From NCBI GenBank assembly GCA_037976565.1, contig CP137672.1:38042672-38106671 (forward strand): a DNA stretch of 64,000 nucleotides, written 5' to 3'. The first letter of the stretch is position 1, and the number at the start of each line of letters is the position of its first letter. The notes under the pieces were generated by a model. That model was given only the letters and a program-made list of their open reading frames with translations, searched no databases and had not been told where the DNA came from. This DNA is from Mesocentrotus franciscanus (lineage: Eukaryota > Echinodermata > Echinoidea > Camarodonta > Strongylocentrotidae). Both the position numbers and the translations under genes were made by a program. Positions 36,101 to 48,724 of the stretch are shown here, in pieces.

Positions 36101-38700
36101 AAAGTATAACCAGAGTAACAACAGAATTGAATACAAACCTTTAAATGAGTTGAACAAGTGTTTTATTCAAAGTAGACAAATCTATATCAATTAAATGCAA
36201 ACAATTAAAGCGATATTTAATGGTGTCCGGACAAATGCGTCATCAAATTTTCATCAAGATAAGGTTATACATCAAAAAAAATACCGCGTTATATTTCAAT
36301 TTATCTAAATAGATCTGTGTAACGACTTTTAAACACCAACGGAGTAGTGATATGAGGAAGGTCTTTACGCGGTCATGACAGTGTGATAGCAGCATGGCGA
36401 GGGTGTGACTCTCCACAACTGACTCTGAAATGATGGCAGAGAATTAATTGTTTTGTCTCTTCTTTTGGTTAAACAATTGGAAACCACCATGTGTTTGACG
36501 AGGGTAACTTGTTTGATTACATGCCCGTCAAGGCTCGTTGGATCATGGTGGTTTTTCAACCGACCGAGCACAGGTGTGAGACTCATCAGGTAACATCATC
36601 CAAAAATATATATTTTTTATCAATAGAAAATGAAAAGAGAGAAGGGTATCCGATAGGTCACATGGTTACTGAACCAGTAAGCTCCCCTGTAAAGCTCTCA
36701 TAAACAATTGCATGTTTGGCAAGCGTTTTGTATAGGAGTATATCACTTAAATGTATCTCTATGGTATTCAATGCATCTTTTAACTGTATTATACGTGTAC
36801 CTGATTCAAATAACAGTATGTGACTCACATTATTATTTTTCCATTTCTGATGATTTCGCATGAAAAGTATATTCAACTTGAAATTTGATATTAGAATTGA
36901 AATTGGTAGAACATCAGATAATTATGTACATAAATCCAATTTACATAGTTGCCTATACCTAACAGTAGTGGTTTATTTGTCTTTGTAGAAACCCGCCTGC
37001 TAATGGTTGTGCTCATGTTGTATGCATTGATGTGTAAGATTGTTTTCCCTAAAGTGACATTGGAAATGATACCGTACATATAAAATATTCCCAATTGATT
37101 CTCAAAACCGCACCAATATGGACAAATCTATAACATACAAGGGATTTTGTAAAACTGATGTGGAATTAGTGAAATGAGCGGGTAATGTGTATCAGATCAA
37201 TATTGAAATTCATGCTTGTATTGATTCAACATGGATGATTTCTTATTTAAACACACATCCCGTTGATGTATCAGAAACGCATATAAATCAATGAATCTGC
37301 CTTTATAACAATCTGGAATTTAGTATTGAGGGAAAATGTTATATTCTCTTATAGTGAAGACTTATTTCCACTGAGTTTTAAAGGCTAGAAGTAAATGATT
37401 TAGAATATGTAATGCATTTGGGAAATGAGCAATAATATTGGCTTAGTAGTGAAAAGAGTAACATAACTGTAGAATGGTTGAAATTTTTACAATAAAATAG
37501 CCGACAATGTATGCATTTAATCTGTAAACCTTGGCTTACACTTAACCGATCTAAGCCACCCTGTACACATGGTACATGTGGAAATTATGTAATAGTTGTT
37601 ATTCAAACAGAGATCAACATTTCTGAATAGCCTTATAAATATTTTCTCTTGACTTTCTCCTCTGTTACCATTTAAAGACTGTATAATTCTAAATCATAAT
37701 GGTTGTACCACGAATCATGTTGTCTGTTTCGGTGTGTTTGTGTGGGTTGGTGTGGGAGAGACGAAACAAAAAGGAGCATACAAAAATAGAATGGCGGCAA
37801 GATGAAAGGAACTTACATGAGACAAATAGTCCGCATAATCAAAGGTGAAAAATATTTTGTCTGGTCATGGTTCGCTGGCCCATGTTCATCAACGAGATCC
37901 GATCTCTATTATGCGCTATTTTCTGCTCTGTGGATCACAGCGAAATCCATAACATTTGGACGGCAGCTCTTGCTTGAACAGTGTACAAACAAAACATGCA
38001 AAGAAATACATAAAAAACAGAGGGAAGGAGAGAGAGAGAGAGAGAGAGACCATTTGAAAAGATCGCGCTTAAAATGATTCAGATTGAAACGACTACTGAA
38101 TAATATTGATTGTTGCTACTGATTTCATCGTGTATTGATTGTGGTCAATGAGACATGACTTTATATTTCGTTCCGACTTCATTGTGAGTAAAATTTGTCA
38201 AGTTTTGTCTGATTTTGAAGGCCCGATTGTATTGCAGAAGTTTGAATGATGATCTCTGTGATCACTAACAACCCCATTCTATATTTTCTTGTTGAATTAT
38301 CTTTTTCCAGTTTCCGAGAATGTATGAAAATGAAAATTTTGATCTTTGAAGAGCTGATAGACCAGGGGTGAGATATTCATACAAAGTTTGCTGCCTGAAA
38401 TCGAAAGAATGCTTTGCGATTTTTGATGTATTATAGAAAATAGTATATATTTACGATGGATTTGATGTAACATACGAAACCCGTATACAGACATTTAACC
38501 CGGGCAAGTACCCCTAGAACTACTGCCCCGACAATGAAGCTCACATACAACTACCTCCGTAAGATAGACCTAACTACCCCCTGGGAAACTACTCCAAAGT
38601 GATCGTCCTTTTGGTAATAACGAGAAGTAGCGGTCTGTGGTAGTGGTCGATCCGGCGGTCATTGTCCCAGGGATTTTTGTCCTAAAGTGTAGTTTCTCTG
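33180..38700. other. No gene recognised; small (GA)n tracts
   Basis: Two short (GA)n-rich tracts (33563-33615 and 38029-38050) are present. The open frames at 33345-33641 and 33667-34014 on the plus strand (98 and 115 codons) have no motif I recognise. The remainder is A+T-rich unique-looking sequence. Confidence 0.55.
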
Positions 38701-38710
38701 TGGGTAGTTA

Positions 38711-38750
38711 CCAAGTGGGACCAAGTGGGACCAAGTGGGACCAAGTGGGA
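38711..38750. repeat. 10-bp tandem repeat, four perfect copies
   Basis: CCAAGTGGGA is repeated exactly four times. It ends in CCTTTCC, so the last copy stops cleanly. Confidence 0.95.
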
Positions 38751-39635
38751 CCTTTCCAGTGATGGAGTATAGTCCTAGCATCTACCATTTCTACGGAGTC
38801 ATATCGGACGTCTGGGGGAACTGATAGAAAATGAAACAATAATTATGTGTAATGATAAGAAAGGGTCATCTTTCTTTTTCTTTTTCAAAAGATATTCTAA
38901 AACTGAATTCTAACAGGAAGTTCAAAACATTCGTCGACATAAACTATATAGTATGCTATCGGTATATCACAGACAGACAGCCTGTGAAAACATACAGCAC
39001 ATTATATAGGAATGAGTATTATTGAAGGTGATCGATTGTGATTAAAAAGTTGTTCTAATTAGTGTTGTTGTTGGTGTTATGACGACAATGATGATAAGTG
39101 TGATATCAAATTGCATAATAGACTGAACGGAAAGTCTGACTATCGCCTGGCGTCCAACAAAGCACGACAAACAGGGAAGTAAAGACGATGTAAAAAAACC
39201 TGGTACTACATGTCACGCCAAATATAACCTGTTTATGCTTGCAATAACCATGAAGATAACCATGGAGATAGACATTCCGCAAATTATTTTACGCCTTGCC
39301 GCCCTGGTTGTTTGTTTAATCTTTAAGAAAAAAAATGTATTGTTTAATTATTTATAAATTTTTGGCTACAAACGAGATTATTGAGCGAGTACACCTTGCA
39401 GATTAATGCGCAAATGGACACAAATGCATCTTTTACCTCGAAAAGTGTTTAAATCTTTTCGAATTCACTCGTATATTGTGCTCCCATTTACATTTAACAC
39501 GGACCGATTTTCTAGAGTAAAGATTCTGTATATTACAACAGTACCTTTGAAGTATTGCATGCCTGGTTGGTACGTTCGATGTTGTCAGACTTGTTCGGGG
39601 TCATGTGGGGTCGTTCACAATGACCACCCTTGGTT

Positions 39636-39895
39636 CCTCATTGACCGAACTTTTGAGACCGGGAGAGTTGTCATCTTGCTTGATGTGGGGTAAATGAGGT
39701 TCACTTTGACATAGGGGTGTGAAGGGGAGGGATAGCAGGAGGAGGAGGGGAGGGAGGATTCATGCGCAGGCTGTTCTGGTGTTGCTGGTTGACTTGAGTG
39801 ATACCGAACTTTGGAGACCGGGGTAGTTGTCATCTTGATTTGAGGTAAATGCGGTTCACTTTGACATAGGGGTTTGAAGGGGACTGGAAAGTGAC
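39636..39895. repeat. Diverged ~155-bp tandem duplication
   Basis: The stretch from ACCGAACTTTTGAGACCGGG to GACATAGGGGTGTGAAGGGG recurs downstream as ACCGAACTTTGGAGACCGGG to GACATAGGGGTTTGAAGGGG. The shared TCACTTTGACATAGGGGT starts at 39701 and 39856, an offset of 155. The copies differ by several substitutions and small indels. The intervening spacer is purine-rich (GGAGGAGGGGAGGGAGG). The plus frame at 39406-39693 overlaps the first copy and is not recognisable. Confidence 0.85.
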
Positions 39896-41289
39896 AGGGG
39901 GAGAAAGGAAAAGAAGGGGAAGTAGGGTCACGTGTATGATTTTTCTAGTGGTACCGTTTGAGTTTTGTTGGATAGCCTATACCGGATTTGCCCATCATGG
40001 CAGTTGTGAACGTGGTCGTGGAGTGACGAAGTTTAGTTTAATGTGGGAAAGAAGGGAATGTGGCAGGGGGAACGGTTGAAAGGGGAGGAACGGTTGGAAG
40101 GGAAGGAAGAGGTAGCGGTATATGCTGATATGTGGCGGTATAAGGAGTGAGGCATATCAGCCCTTCCCTTAACAAAATAAAAAATAAAACCATGGAATTT
40201 AATACAATTAAGCCAGATTGATACGTAGCTGTTCATGATGGTAAATTAGTTTTTGTTTTCGTCAGTAGGTTGACGAAAATTCGTTGGAAATATACATCGT
40301 TGCATTGACTTGACCCAAACGACTTAATATCCAACTATTTCATTAAAATCAAAGACATGGGTTCCAAATATATTTTTTTGCCAAATAGATTAATTGAATT
40401 CAAATAGAAAGTCCGCTTACGCATGTTTATATTGTTATCATAACTATAGGCCTAAGTGTAACATCTAATTATTTTAGCTAGCTTGTACTAATAAAGCGAC
40501 TTTGGTATACATGTATTATATTTAAAGAAATAAAAAATAATTAGTATGAGAGTGTATAGAGACTCATTACAGTTTCGGTTGGTAGGAAGTCTGGGTTATG
40601 AAAGAAACAATCATCTGGTCAATAATCCCCTCTTCATCTTTCATCCTCCATTTCAGCTTTTCCTTTTGTCGTGTATTCTCATTGATGTGTTGTTGGTTGC
40701 GGTAGTGGTAACGGTGGTATTAATGGATATTAAGGAAGAGGCTAGAAGACCCACAAACCTAATTATTGTCCCACCCCATCCTATGTCATGCAGACGTCCT
40801 ATCATTCACCCTTTGAACTGACTCCACGGGGCGGTCGATCCCCTCTCAAAGCACCTGTTTCAAACCATCCTACTCGCGTGGCAGATTGGAAGCGACGCGC
40901 TCGCATACTTGCCGTCATATCCCGTACATGACCGAGCAACTATTTGCACTTTCTTTCACCGCTCGGTCGTTGAGGTCTGACCCAAACTTGGTCACTTTCT
41001 TAAGCTCTCAATCCAGTATGAGTACATCTCTTGTAGGTGGGCGCTACCAAGAGCAGATCAAGCCGCGTCCCACCACACCATCATCATTACCATGATTATC
41101 AGCACATTTATCGTCTCTATGATCACGGTCTCCATGGTTACCATGTATTCTTCATTAATACCCAGCATATAGTCTGGATGCTAACCTGGTAAAATGATAG
41201 GAAACACTTTGTTTCAGAAAGTTTATTACAAGGAGTTGCAATTTTAGCATTGTCGTATAAGGTGTAAAAATCAGGCAGTCAAACGAACC

Positions 41290-41317
41290 ATTTGCATAAT
41301 GCAGGCTTTATGCAAAT
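41290..41317. promoter_or_regulatory. Inverted pair of POU octamer motifs
   Basis: ATTTGCATAA (41290-41299) and TTATGCAAAT (41308-41317) form a perfect 10-bp inverted repeat around an 8-bp spacer. Each arm contains the canonical octamer ATGCAAAT, known as a POU-domain binding site. Whether it is used is unknown; a short AT-rich palindrome can arise by chance. Confidence 0.3.
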
Positions 41318-44300
41318 TTTACCTAAATACCGTCCTTGTATATGTTTTTGATAACGTATCTAATTAATGTTTATATAAATAGAGTAGCCTAACCTTTGTT
41401 TTCTTTTATTTGTCCTGATTTGTCTAGAGGCGATCCTGAGACCTTCCTTCACCCTTTGCTACTCACCCCCGACCATCGGCCCCTGCCGCCCTCCCCTCCC
41501 CCTGAGACCGGTGTTTACTTCCTTCCTACACGTGTAATTTGTACCTGTCACCATCACGTGTTCTAAGATTCGGTTTTGATCTTGCGATGATGATTTACCT
41601 CCGAGAATTTGTGGTTATCGAAAGCAAGCAAAACATATTTCGAGCAAGTAGATTATGGTTTCTTCATCAAAAGTAATCATGATGTAGTGTGTAATCGGAC
41701 AGACGAGAAAATTACTCCAGAGCGACTTGGAAAATATGAAGTTCAAAACGCTGTAAGAAGTGTATCAATATTTTACTTTACTTTTAAATTGAGTGTCTTA
41801 GTTATCTTTTGAATGTGTTTAATACAGTGTTTTCATGGTTTTACAAAATATTTAAATATAAAATAATTTAATTTAATTTAATCATAAAATATCATGATAA
41901 TGTGAATTAGTTAAGTCTTGAATTTAAAAAAAAGTCGATGTGAAAATGTGAAAGTTCATGGTTGGAGATTAAACGTATTTGAGAACAAAAAATGAAAGGT
42001 ACCCCCCCCCCTCCCATCTAGTGGCGTCGATCCCTCTTCAGGAATAAGGGGTAAACGCATTAAATGAAAGCTTTAACTCCAGTGTCTCCAGGTGCATATC
42101 TAATTCAGACATTAAAGAGAGAGCACCTTCCTCCTTTCAGGATCGATAACCTCATTCTTCTTCCATTGTTAACGATTAATCACAAATCACAGATAATTAT
42201 ACGAGCTATCTTCCATACAAGCTCGTCGCCTAATATAGATACACTTCTACATTCCCATGTCACTCACTTCCAAGTACACAATGACAAAAGCCCCATGCTG
42301 AGGAAAACACCTCTCGAATTCCGCTCTCAAGTCTCGTCACATTCACGCAGTCACGACTCCGGCGTTTCGGAAACCGTGAGCGTACACCGAGTCGAAGAAA
42401 ACATGGTGAAGAATGAGTGATGGAAAGGAAGAGTAAAAGAGAAATACATATCTTCTTCCTTCCGATTCGTTGATAAAAATCACATGTAGCCATAATCCCA
42501 CAGCTTTAGACGGCCTTGCCATAGGTTAGCCCGCCCGTCTCACCGGGCGATGATACCCTTATAGCACCGCTACAGGTGGGCCGCACATGTTGGACACGAT
42601 CGGCATTCGTGTGGTTTTCCAAACGGAATTTCTCTCAAGTGTTGCCTACTTTCTTACCATCTAACACCTCAGCATGGCTTAGTATGTATCATTGTTTGAG
42701 CGCCGATAACACCTCTATGGATGCCGATTTTTAAAGAGCTACATGAATAGTTTAGATATCGGCAATATATAGACTTTCGCAATCCATGGAACGACAAATG
42801 AATACGGTGCATCCGATGTAACAGGCATGACAGTTACCAGTAGTTTTTTTCTTTTCCAGAGCGTAACAACCCTACACAATACAGCGCTGACAGCTATCAG
42901 TAATTCTCTGAGAATTAAAAAAAAAATCTCATATTTTCCAAGTGCTTTTGCAACGGGGTGAAGGTATATAGACACATACAATTTGTTGTATATTCTATTA
43001 GCTTTGTTCAGTAATTAAAAGCCAAAGTTAATTTTTACGAGGGGCACATTCCCCTATGCCACCGTGCCCCTGGATCTATCACTGCCCGCGGCGAAGACTG
43101 TCATCTAAATGCTAAAGACTGGACTGAGGCTACTCCAAGCATTCTCGAAATCAATCATCGGTTCTTTCATAAATCTCTATGATTTTTTTGGCAATCTTTT
43201 AGAATTTATTACAAATAAGCAGAAATATAAACACCTATAATGGAAGGAATGGTTGTAATCGACATCTTTTTAACATTCTACATTTATAAGCATCCATTAG
43301 AAATTCAAGTTTGATCGCATCAAAACAACATTGATAACACTATATCCCTCATAGACAAAAAAGTAGGTTAGATAATGGGGATTAGTATACTTCTTACATA
43401 TAGAATTAGTTGCCATGGAAACAAAGGCATCTCAAATGAATTCGTCTTTCAGTTTGTCATGTTTTCTGTTTCAGTCTTACTTTCAAAGGCTTAAAATGTG
43501 TTCGTCGGCTTGGTGGAAAAGGATTTGTGCAGAAATGCAACAACAATGGCTTTAGGCCTTCATGTAGATTCACCATAGATTGTAAAAATGATAGGATATA
43601 CATCATCCGTTTCTTCTTTGAATTTGGCATCAGCATGTAATTTTCTTTAAGATTTTATCTTTCCATGTATATTAATGATATTCTTTTTTTTCTCTTCTGG
43701 ATCACATCTTTATATTTGAAGCGGGGAGACGAAAAAAAAGTCCCAAATTGCAAAACTCACAAAGGCAAGGCAAGGAAGGGGTTGGAAGGTAGACTCTGAA
43801 AAAGAACACCTCGAAATACTTTTGACACGATCGCAAAGACTTTCGAAAAATGTATCTGTATAAAAATGATCTATTAGAAGTCAAAGTCAATAGCCTTGTC
43901 CATGACGTATGGACATGTGCCAAATTACTTACAATGATTTGTTACGTAACCCGATCGTGATCTATGAGGGATAAGTAATATGATATTCAAATAACCCTTG
44001 AGTTGATTTCTCGTAAGTCTTGACTATATTGTTTTGGTAAGGAATTGCGTTTTGACGTATACTATAAGGAATAAAATTATCGGCTATAATATACGCGAAA
44101 TGTCTTTTCCTGACGGCCTAACTATAGTTGTCATTTAGAAGTCATCGACCTTTTGTCATTGCTTACACTTAGAATTACGAGTGGTGTGATCAAGTTCAGT
44201 TAAAATGAAAATGATATTTAACAACATCAACGTGAGTATGAAGTATGGGCAGTTTCTAGCCTTTCATTTTACCGTCAGACTCGGAAAAAAAGCACACACG

Positions 44301-46104
44301 CAGACATTTTAGCGGCAAGAGTTTAATGAAAATATCCGACTCTGACCACTCTCTGTCCTTGGATTTCATCTCGAAGATGTATGTGTTGATTATACTTGGT
44401 TTTGGCGTAACAAGCCCTAGACTGACGCACGACATGTGTAAAGCCCGGGGCGAGACCGGGTCGTATCTGATCGTGACTTCGGACATGTCTGGGGAATTAC
44501 AAGCTCACCTTTTCCAGAGAGAGAAAAAAACCAAAGGGGGTACTTACTTCAAGGTTCATAGATCTGTCTTAACTTACTTGCAAAACACGGGAAGTATCAC
44601 GGCGTTAGGACCTCGCTGGAAAATCAACAACTTTCAATGTTTGTTTTTTCTTTCCTTTTTCATCCCTTTTACGGAGAGTAAGTGACCGGAATTACCGTCA
44701 CCGCGGGATAGAGCGCGTGCGTTAATGGATTAATTCGTTATAGCACATGCCAAGGGGTTAGCACTCACGAACATCGCACTACGTGGTGGATTTAGAGTTG
44801 TAGAAATCAAGAGGACGTTAGTATCTCGAAGTAAAATCAATCTCTGAGATTAAATTGCCTCGATTTGATTGGTAGTGTAGCATCTTGGCTCGATCACATT
44901 TGATGACGGGAAAACCCGAGGAGTTGGTAATTCTAGATGTTGCCAGCTAGGGCTGTTGGTTTAATCATGTATCTTCCCATCTCATGATTCGATTTCTATC
45001 ATAACATCCCTTTTCTGAATGGTGTAGAGTTTCCGTCAATCGAGTGTGAAACCCGATGGGTAGCTAGCACACTGATCTCTCTCTCTCTCTCTCTCTATTT
45101 CCCCTCCACACTCCACATGAAATCTTTTAGCTTCAAACATCATGTGCATTAGCCGATACGCAATCCATTAAGTCGTTTATACGTACAACTTATATGATTA
45201 GGTATACCGTCACAGAAATCTGCACCAAAAGCCTGCTAACACGACGCTGCCAGCTATGGGCTTAACGCTCAAATTATATCTGGTCCTAATTGTACATAAA
45301 AACGAAATTACACTCTCTATATTTTAGTCAGAGATTAGACAGGCTCACCATCATTACCATGTATACCGTCAGTAGGCTACCATCTAATAGCAACTATAGG
45401 CCTCTATCGTGTATCATCCTTATAAATGATTGAAACACGCGCTGTCTGTCTAATCATAATCTGCACCTACAGTTGATATTGATCGACATATAATCCTTTC
45501 AATATCTGCAAAATCAAATTCAATATCAATATCATAGAATAGTACAAAGCTTCTACACGATTCCATTACTCCAGAATTAATCAATTGGGATTCTTTAGGA
45601 TTCATGTCACGCCAAAATTCAGTTGCGTTTAATAACATAATTCAAAGAAAGTTATCAGTAGTAGATGTTGAACTACCCGTCGATATCTTTCTTTATCGGC
45701 CTCGTATGTTATTTCCACAATGGAACAATGGAATAATGAACGTAATGTGATCACTAAAACTCATTACAAGATTCACCATGTTCACTCTAGATGATTTATG
45801 TTTGTGCTGATACCATATTCATGCAGACAGTGAACGTTTTTGACCACTTTACAGATAGAATCATAATATTTATTATGTTCGTGTACTCTTCAAGGACATC
45901 ACTTTGTTGTTTGGTCAGTGGACTTTCAACAAAATATCGGGAGTAAACAAAGTGTTCAAAACGTGCTATCCCATGCATTAATGGTCGGCGTTTATACACG
46001 TACTTCAAGGAAACTGCGCATGACTAGATTATGTCTTGAATTGAACGGAATCTGATAGCCCAAGGGCTCAGGCAAGGTGTGACAACAAGATCATCTGAAG
46101 ATCA

Positions 46105-46172
46105 GCCGCCATCTTGGACGCATATCTTCAGCAACCATAGAAGAGAGCCCGTAGGTGGTGCTTTTGCGGAAG
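46105..46172. promoter_or_regulatory. YY1-like and ETS-like motifs, possible TATA-less promoter
   Basis: GCCGCCATCTTGG (46105-46117) matches the well-known YY1 site, and GCGGAAG (46166-46172) matches an ETS core. Both elements are typical near start sites of housekeeping promoters in animals. The next kilobase contains no recognisable exon. Confidence 0.2.
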
Positions 46173-46542
46173 ACGTGGGGAAGCTAGTAGCAAACAAAAT
46201 TCGTGTATTCCCGAAATACTCCTACACATGCATTCCTTCTGGTATATAGTATTGAGATTAAAGTTACGATCGAGGCCGTTGTTTGTAGAATTATCTTATT
46301 CGTTTTATGTTGTGCGTGGATGAAATGGTGGTCTCATTATACTAGCAAACATTGACTTTTCAATGTAACTCAACCAATGCCAAGCTTATGAGGAGACCAA
46401 TGATACAAAATTAACTTGACGTCTCGATTTGTTTCCTTCCTTATAAACATACAGTGATGCATGGTGGAAATTGGATGACTTTAACATCAAAACGCCCCTT
46501 TATACACAGCGAAAACAGTGTGTGTGGATACAATATGAATAT

Positions 46543-46830
46543 TATGATCAGTGTGTCCACACTGTGAACATAGTGTTTAAAACAGTGTGAACAAATGCAT
46601 CACAGTGCTGTACACAGCGTGGAATCGGTATGAACACGGTATGTGTAGTATGATCATAGCGTCCACAGTGTGAACATAGTGTATACAAATGCACCATAGT
46701 GTTGTACAAAGCGTGGACTCGGTGTGAACACGGTATGTGTAGTATGATCATAGCGTCCACAGTGTGAACATAGTGTGAAGACATTGTGAGTACAGTCTGA
46801 ACAGTGTTGGTGTTCACCGTGTTTATTGTG
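46543..46830. repeat. ~94-bp tandem array rich in CACAGTGTG palindromes, ~2.7 copies
   Basis: The word AGCGTCCACAGTGTGAACAT occurs at 46658 and 46752 (period 94). A longer, more diverged first copy starts at about 46543 (GTCCACACTGTGAACATAG). Within each unit are words such as CACAGTGTG, AACACGGTATGTGTAG and TGTGAACATAGTGT. TGTGAACATAGTGT also occurs in the right part of the TIR element at 54069-55685, so the two may be related. The 89-codon minus frame is a by-product of the repeat. Confidence 0.85.
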
Positions 46831-46834
46831 TCAT

Positions 46835-48125
46835 AAGTGTTTTATAATCATCACACTTTATGCATTGTATGTGACACCCATTTACGTTGCGTATTTCCGG
46901 CGCACTAAACAACAAATACAAAACATATAGAATGGAAGGATACGGAATACTATGAATACTACTTTGCTGATCAGGCGATATACTAGCGAGGTGAATAAAA
47001 TGTTACATTTCACATGATCACACTGCTTTGTAAGGTCGTTCACCATAACCGTTTCAGTGAAGAAAAAACAAACAAAAATTACACATCGATTCAAGTGAAA
47101 TGTATAGAGTCCATGTTCATTGGTCTTTTAGGGTCATTAAGTTTGTCCGTACTGGCAAGGTCAATGGCCTACAGTACATAGCTAAATGCCTGATTCCGTA
47201 ATTTTGTCTTTTTTTTCTCACCCTGCACGTGTTATTGGCCCACAAAAGTTCATGATTTCTCAGAATCGAATTTGTCTTTCCGTGTTAGGTTAATAACCTA
47301 ACTAAAAATCAGTAAAATTGTAGATATTGCCAGGAACACATGGTATTACAAAATAGTACTGAACATTTTGAGTTTTTGTAAATAATAGATAAAAGGGGAA
47401 TTCGGTATAACGTATAACGCCGTTGAATACATATGAAGTTTCCTATTTTTGATAATTACAGAGAACTTTTCTAAGTTTCCCTCATCATTTGAAAGAAAGA
47501 GAAAAGTGCTGAAAATATGATTCCCATCGATTTTTATTTTAAGCCGCTATTGAAAATCAAACTCCGATTTGACATAAAGTTGACGGATTTCAACAAGATC
47601 AGGAAAAAAATATGTTACACAACGAAGCCTTCTTTCGCTATTTTTTTTTTTGCGCAGGAAAGTGATATACCCTTAACTGCTTAAAGCACTAAGGACCTTA
47701 CGTGCAACGATTGGCCATCACTCTCGATGGCCGTCAGTTAGAATACCAACAAGATGTCGACACTATCACTCTCTCTGATCAACGACGATTAGGACTTCCC
47801 CCTCGGCAAACACTTTGATCTCAGCGACGACATTTGACCTTATCACGTGACCGATGACGTATCAGAGGTCAAATGTACCTGCCGTGGGGTCCACAAGTTC
47901 AGGTTCATAGATAAAGAGACACTTCCATTGATGTGGCCTAGATGACTGGTGAATAGACTTCAACCATGACACCTCTAAGCTGTAAAACGCTATACGCTTC
48001 GCTATGTAGAACTACGTTACGATTCAATGACTATAACCTTGCTCCTTTAGTACATATAATTCATCTAAACGGAAGCATTTGTTTTAATCAATAACTGGAC
48101 CAAATTCATATTCTACTTCATACTT
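46835..48125. other. No gene recognised
   Basis: The only structured feature is the inverted repeat at 47831-47875, listed separately. Confidence 0.6.
47831..47875. promoter_or_regulatory. 10-bp inverted repeat enclosing E-box and CRE-like sites
   Basis: CATTTGACCT (47831-47840) and AGGTCAAATG (47866-47875) are perfect inverted copies with a 25-bp spacer. Each arm carries the AGGTCA half-site used by nuclear receptors. The spacer contains TCACGTGA (E-box palindrome) and TGACGT (CRE half). The symmetry suggests a composite binding region or a small cruciform; no gene is linked to it. Confidence 0.35.
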
Positions 48126-48399
48126 ATTTATTTATTTTTAGGATGTATACAATTTTCATCTCCCCTCTTTTCTTCTGCCCATCTCTAAAAAACAAAACTA
48201 CTTGCCATCATGTTCTTGCTCTTTTTGTTTCAGCTATCTCAAGAATTTTGTGCGCTCCCTATATTTCGATCTCTACAATTTTCCTTTTCTATCCTCTCCT
48301 TCTCTCCAAACGCAGCCCACATTTTTTTTCCTTCTTCTTTTTTTCTGTTCTTTCGCCGTCATGTAATTGTTTACGTCTTCTTGTTTACAGTCATTACGT

Positions 48400-48719
48400 G
48401 TTTTAATAAATGTTGTCTCTGTTGGCCGCTATTCTTCTTCGATTGATTATGTATTTCATCATACTCTTTTCACACTCATTATTATCCGAGGGGTCCACAA
48501 TTTACAAGCTCTGCTTTTCAGTGGACCTCTCCATTTCCTCAAAATATAAATGCAGTTAAATTTACAATTTTTGTCTTCTTCAAAATGTATAAATTACTGT
48601 AAAGATGTGTTTATTACAAATGTAACTATGTTTTGTATGTATTTTACATTGCATTTGTTATTATGTATTGTATTTTGTTGGAAATGAAAAAATAAAAATG
48701 AAATGAATGAAATGAAATA
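48400..48719 (+). mobile_element. LINE 3' end, L2/CR1-like, plus strand
   Basis: A hairpin with arms GAGGGGTCCAC (48488-48498) and GTGGACCTCTC (48521-48531) is followed by about 150 bp of AT-rich sequence. It then ends in GAAATGAATGAAATGAAAT, a TGAA/TGAAA-type tail typical of L2-like LINEs. The left boundary is uncertain; AT/pyrimidine-rich sequence back to about 48130 may belong to it. No reverse transcriptase remnant is seen. The overlapping plus frames (48143-48549) are phenylalanine-rich and not credible proteins. Confidence 0.55.
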
Positions 48720-48724
48720 TAATC

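Larger units (their letters stand above)
39900..46535. other. No gene recognised; a few short motifs
   Basis: Nothing here supports an exon. Minor features are a 10-bp inverted repeat with POU octamers (41290-41317), a CGCCCG/CGGGCG 6-bp stem (42532-42549), a C-run (about 42002-42011), (TC)n at 45076-45097, and a YY1/ETS-like pair (46105-46172). Open frames of 118 codons (42064-42420) and 119 codons (44326-44685) lack recognisable domains. Confidence 0.5.

Noticed and set aside
44950..45000. Plus-strand TTGGTTTAATCATG and GATTCGATTTC resembling a tRNA head
   Set aside because: Spacing of about 28 bp and weak boxes; no SINE body follows.
46548..46817. 89-codon minus-strand open frame rich in His, Thr and Val
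   Set aside because: It is the translation of the ~94-bp tandem array.
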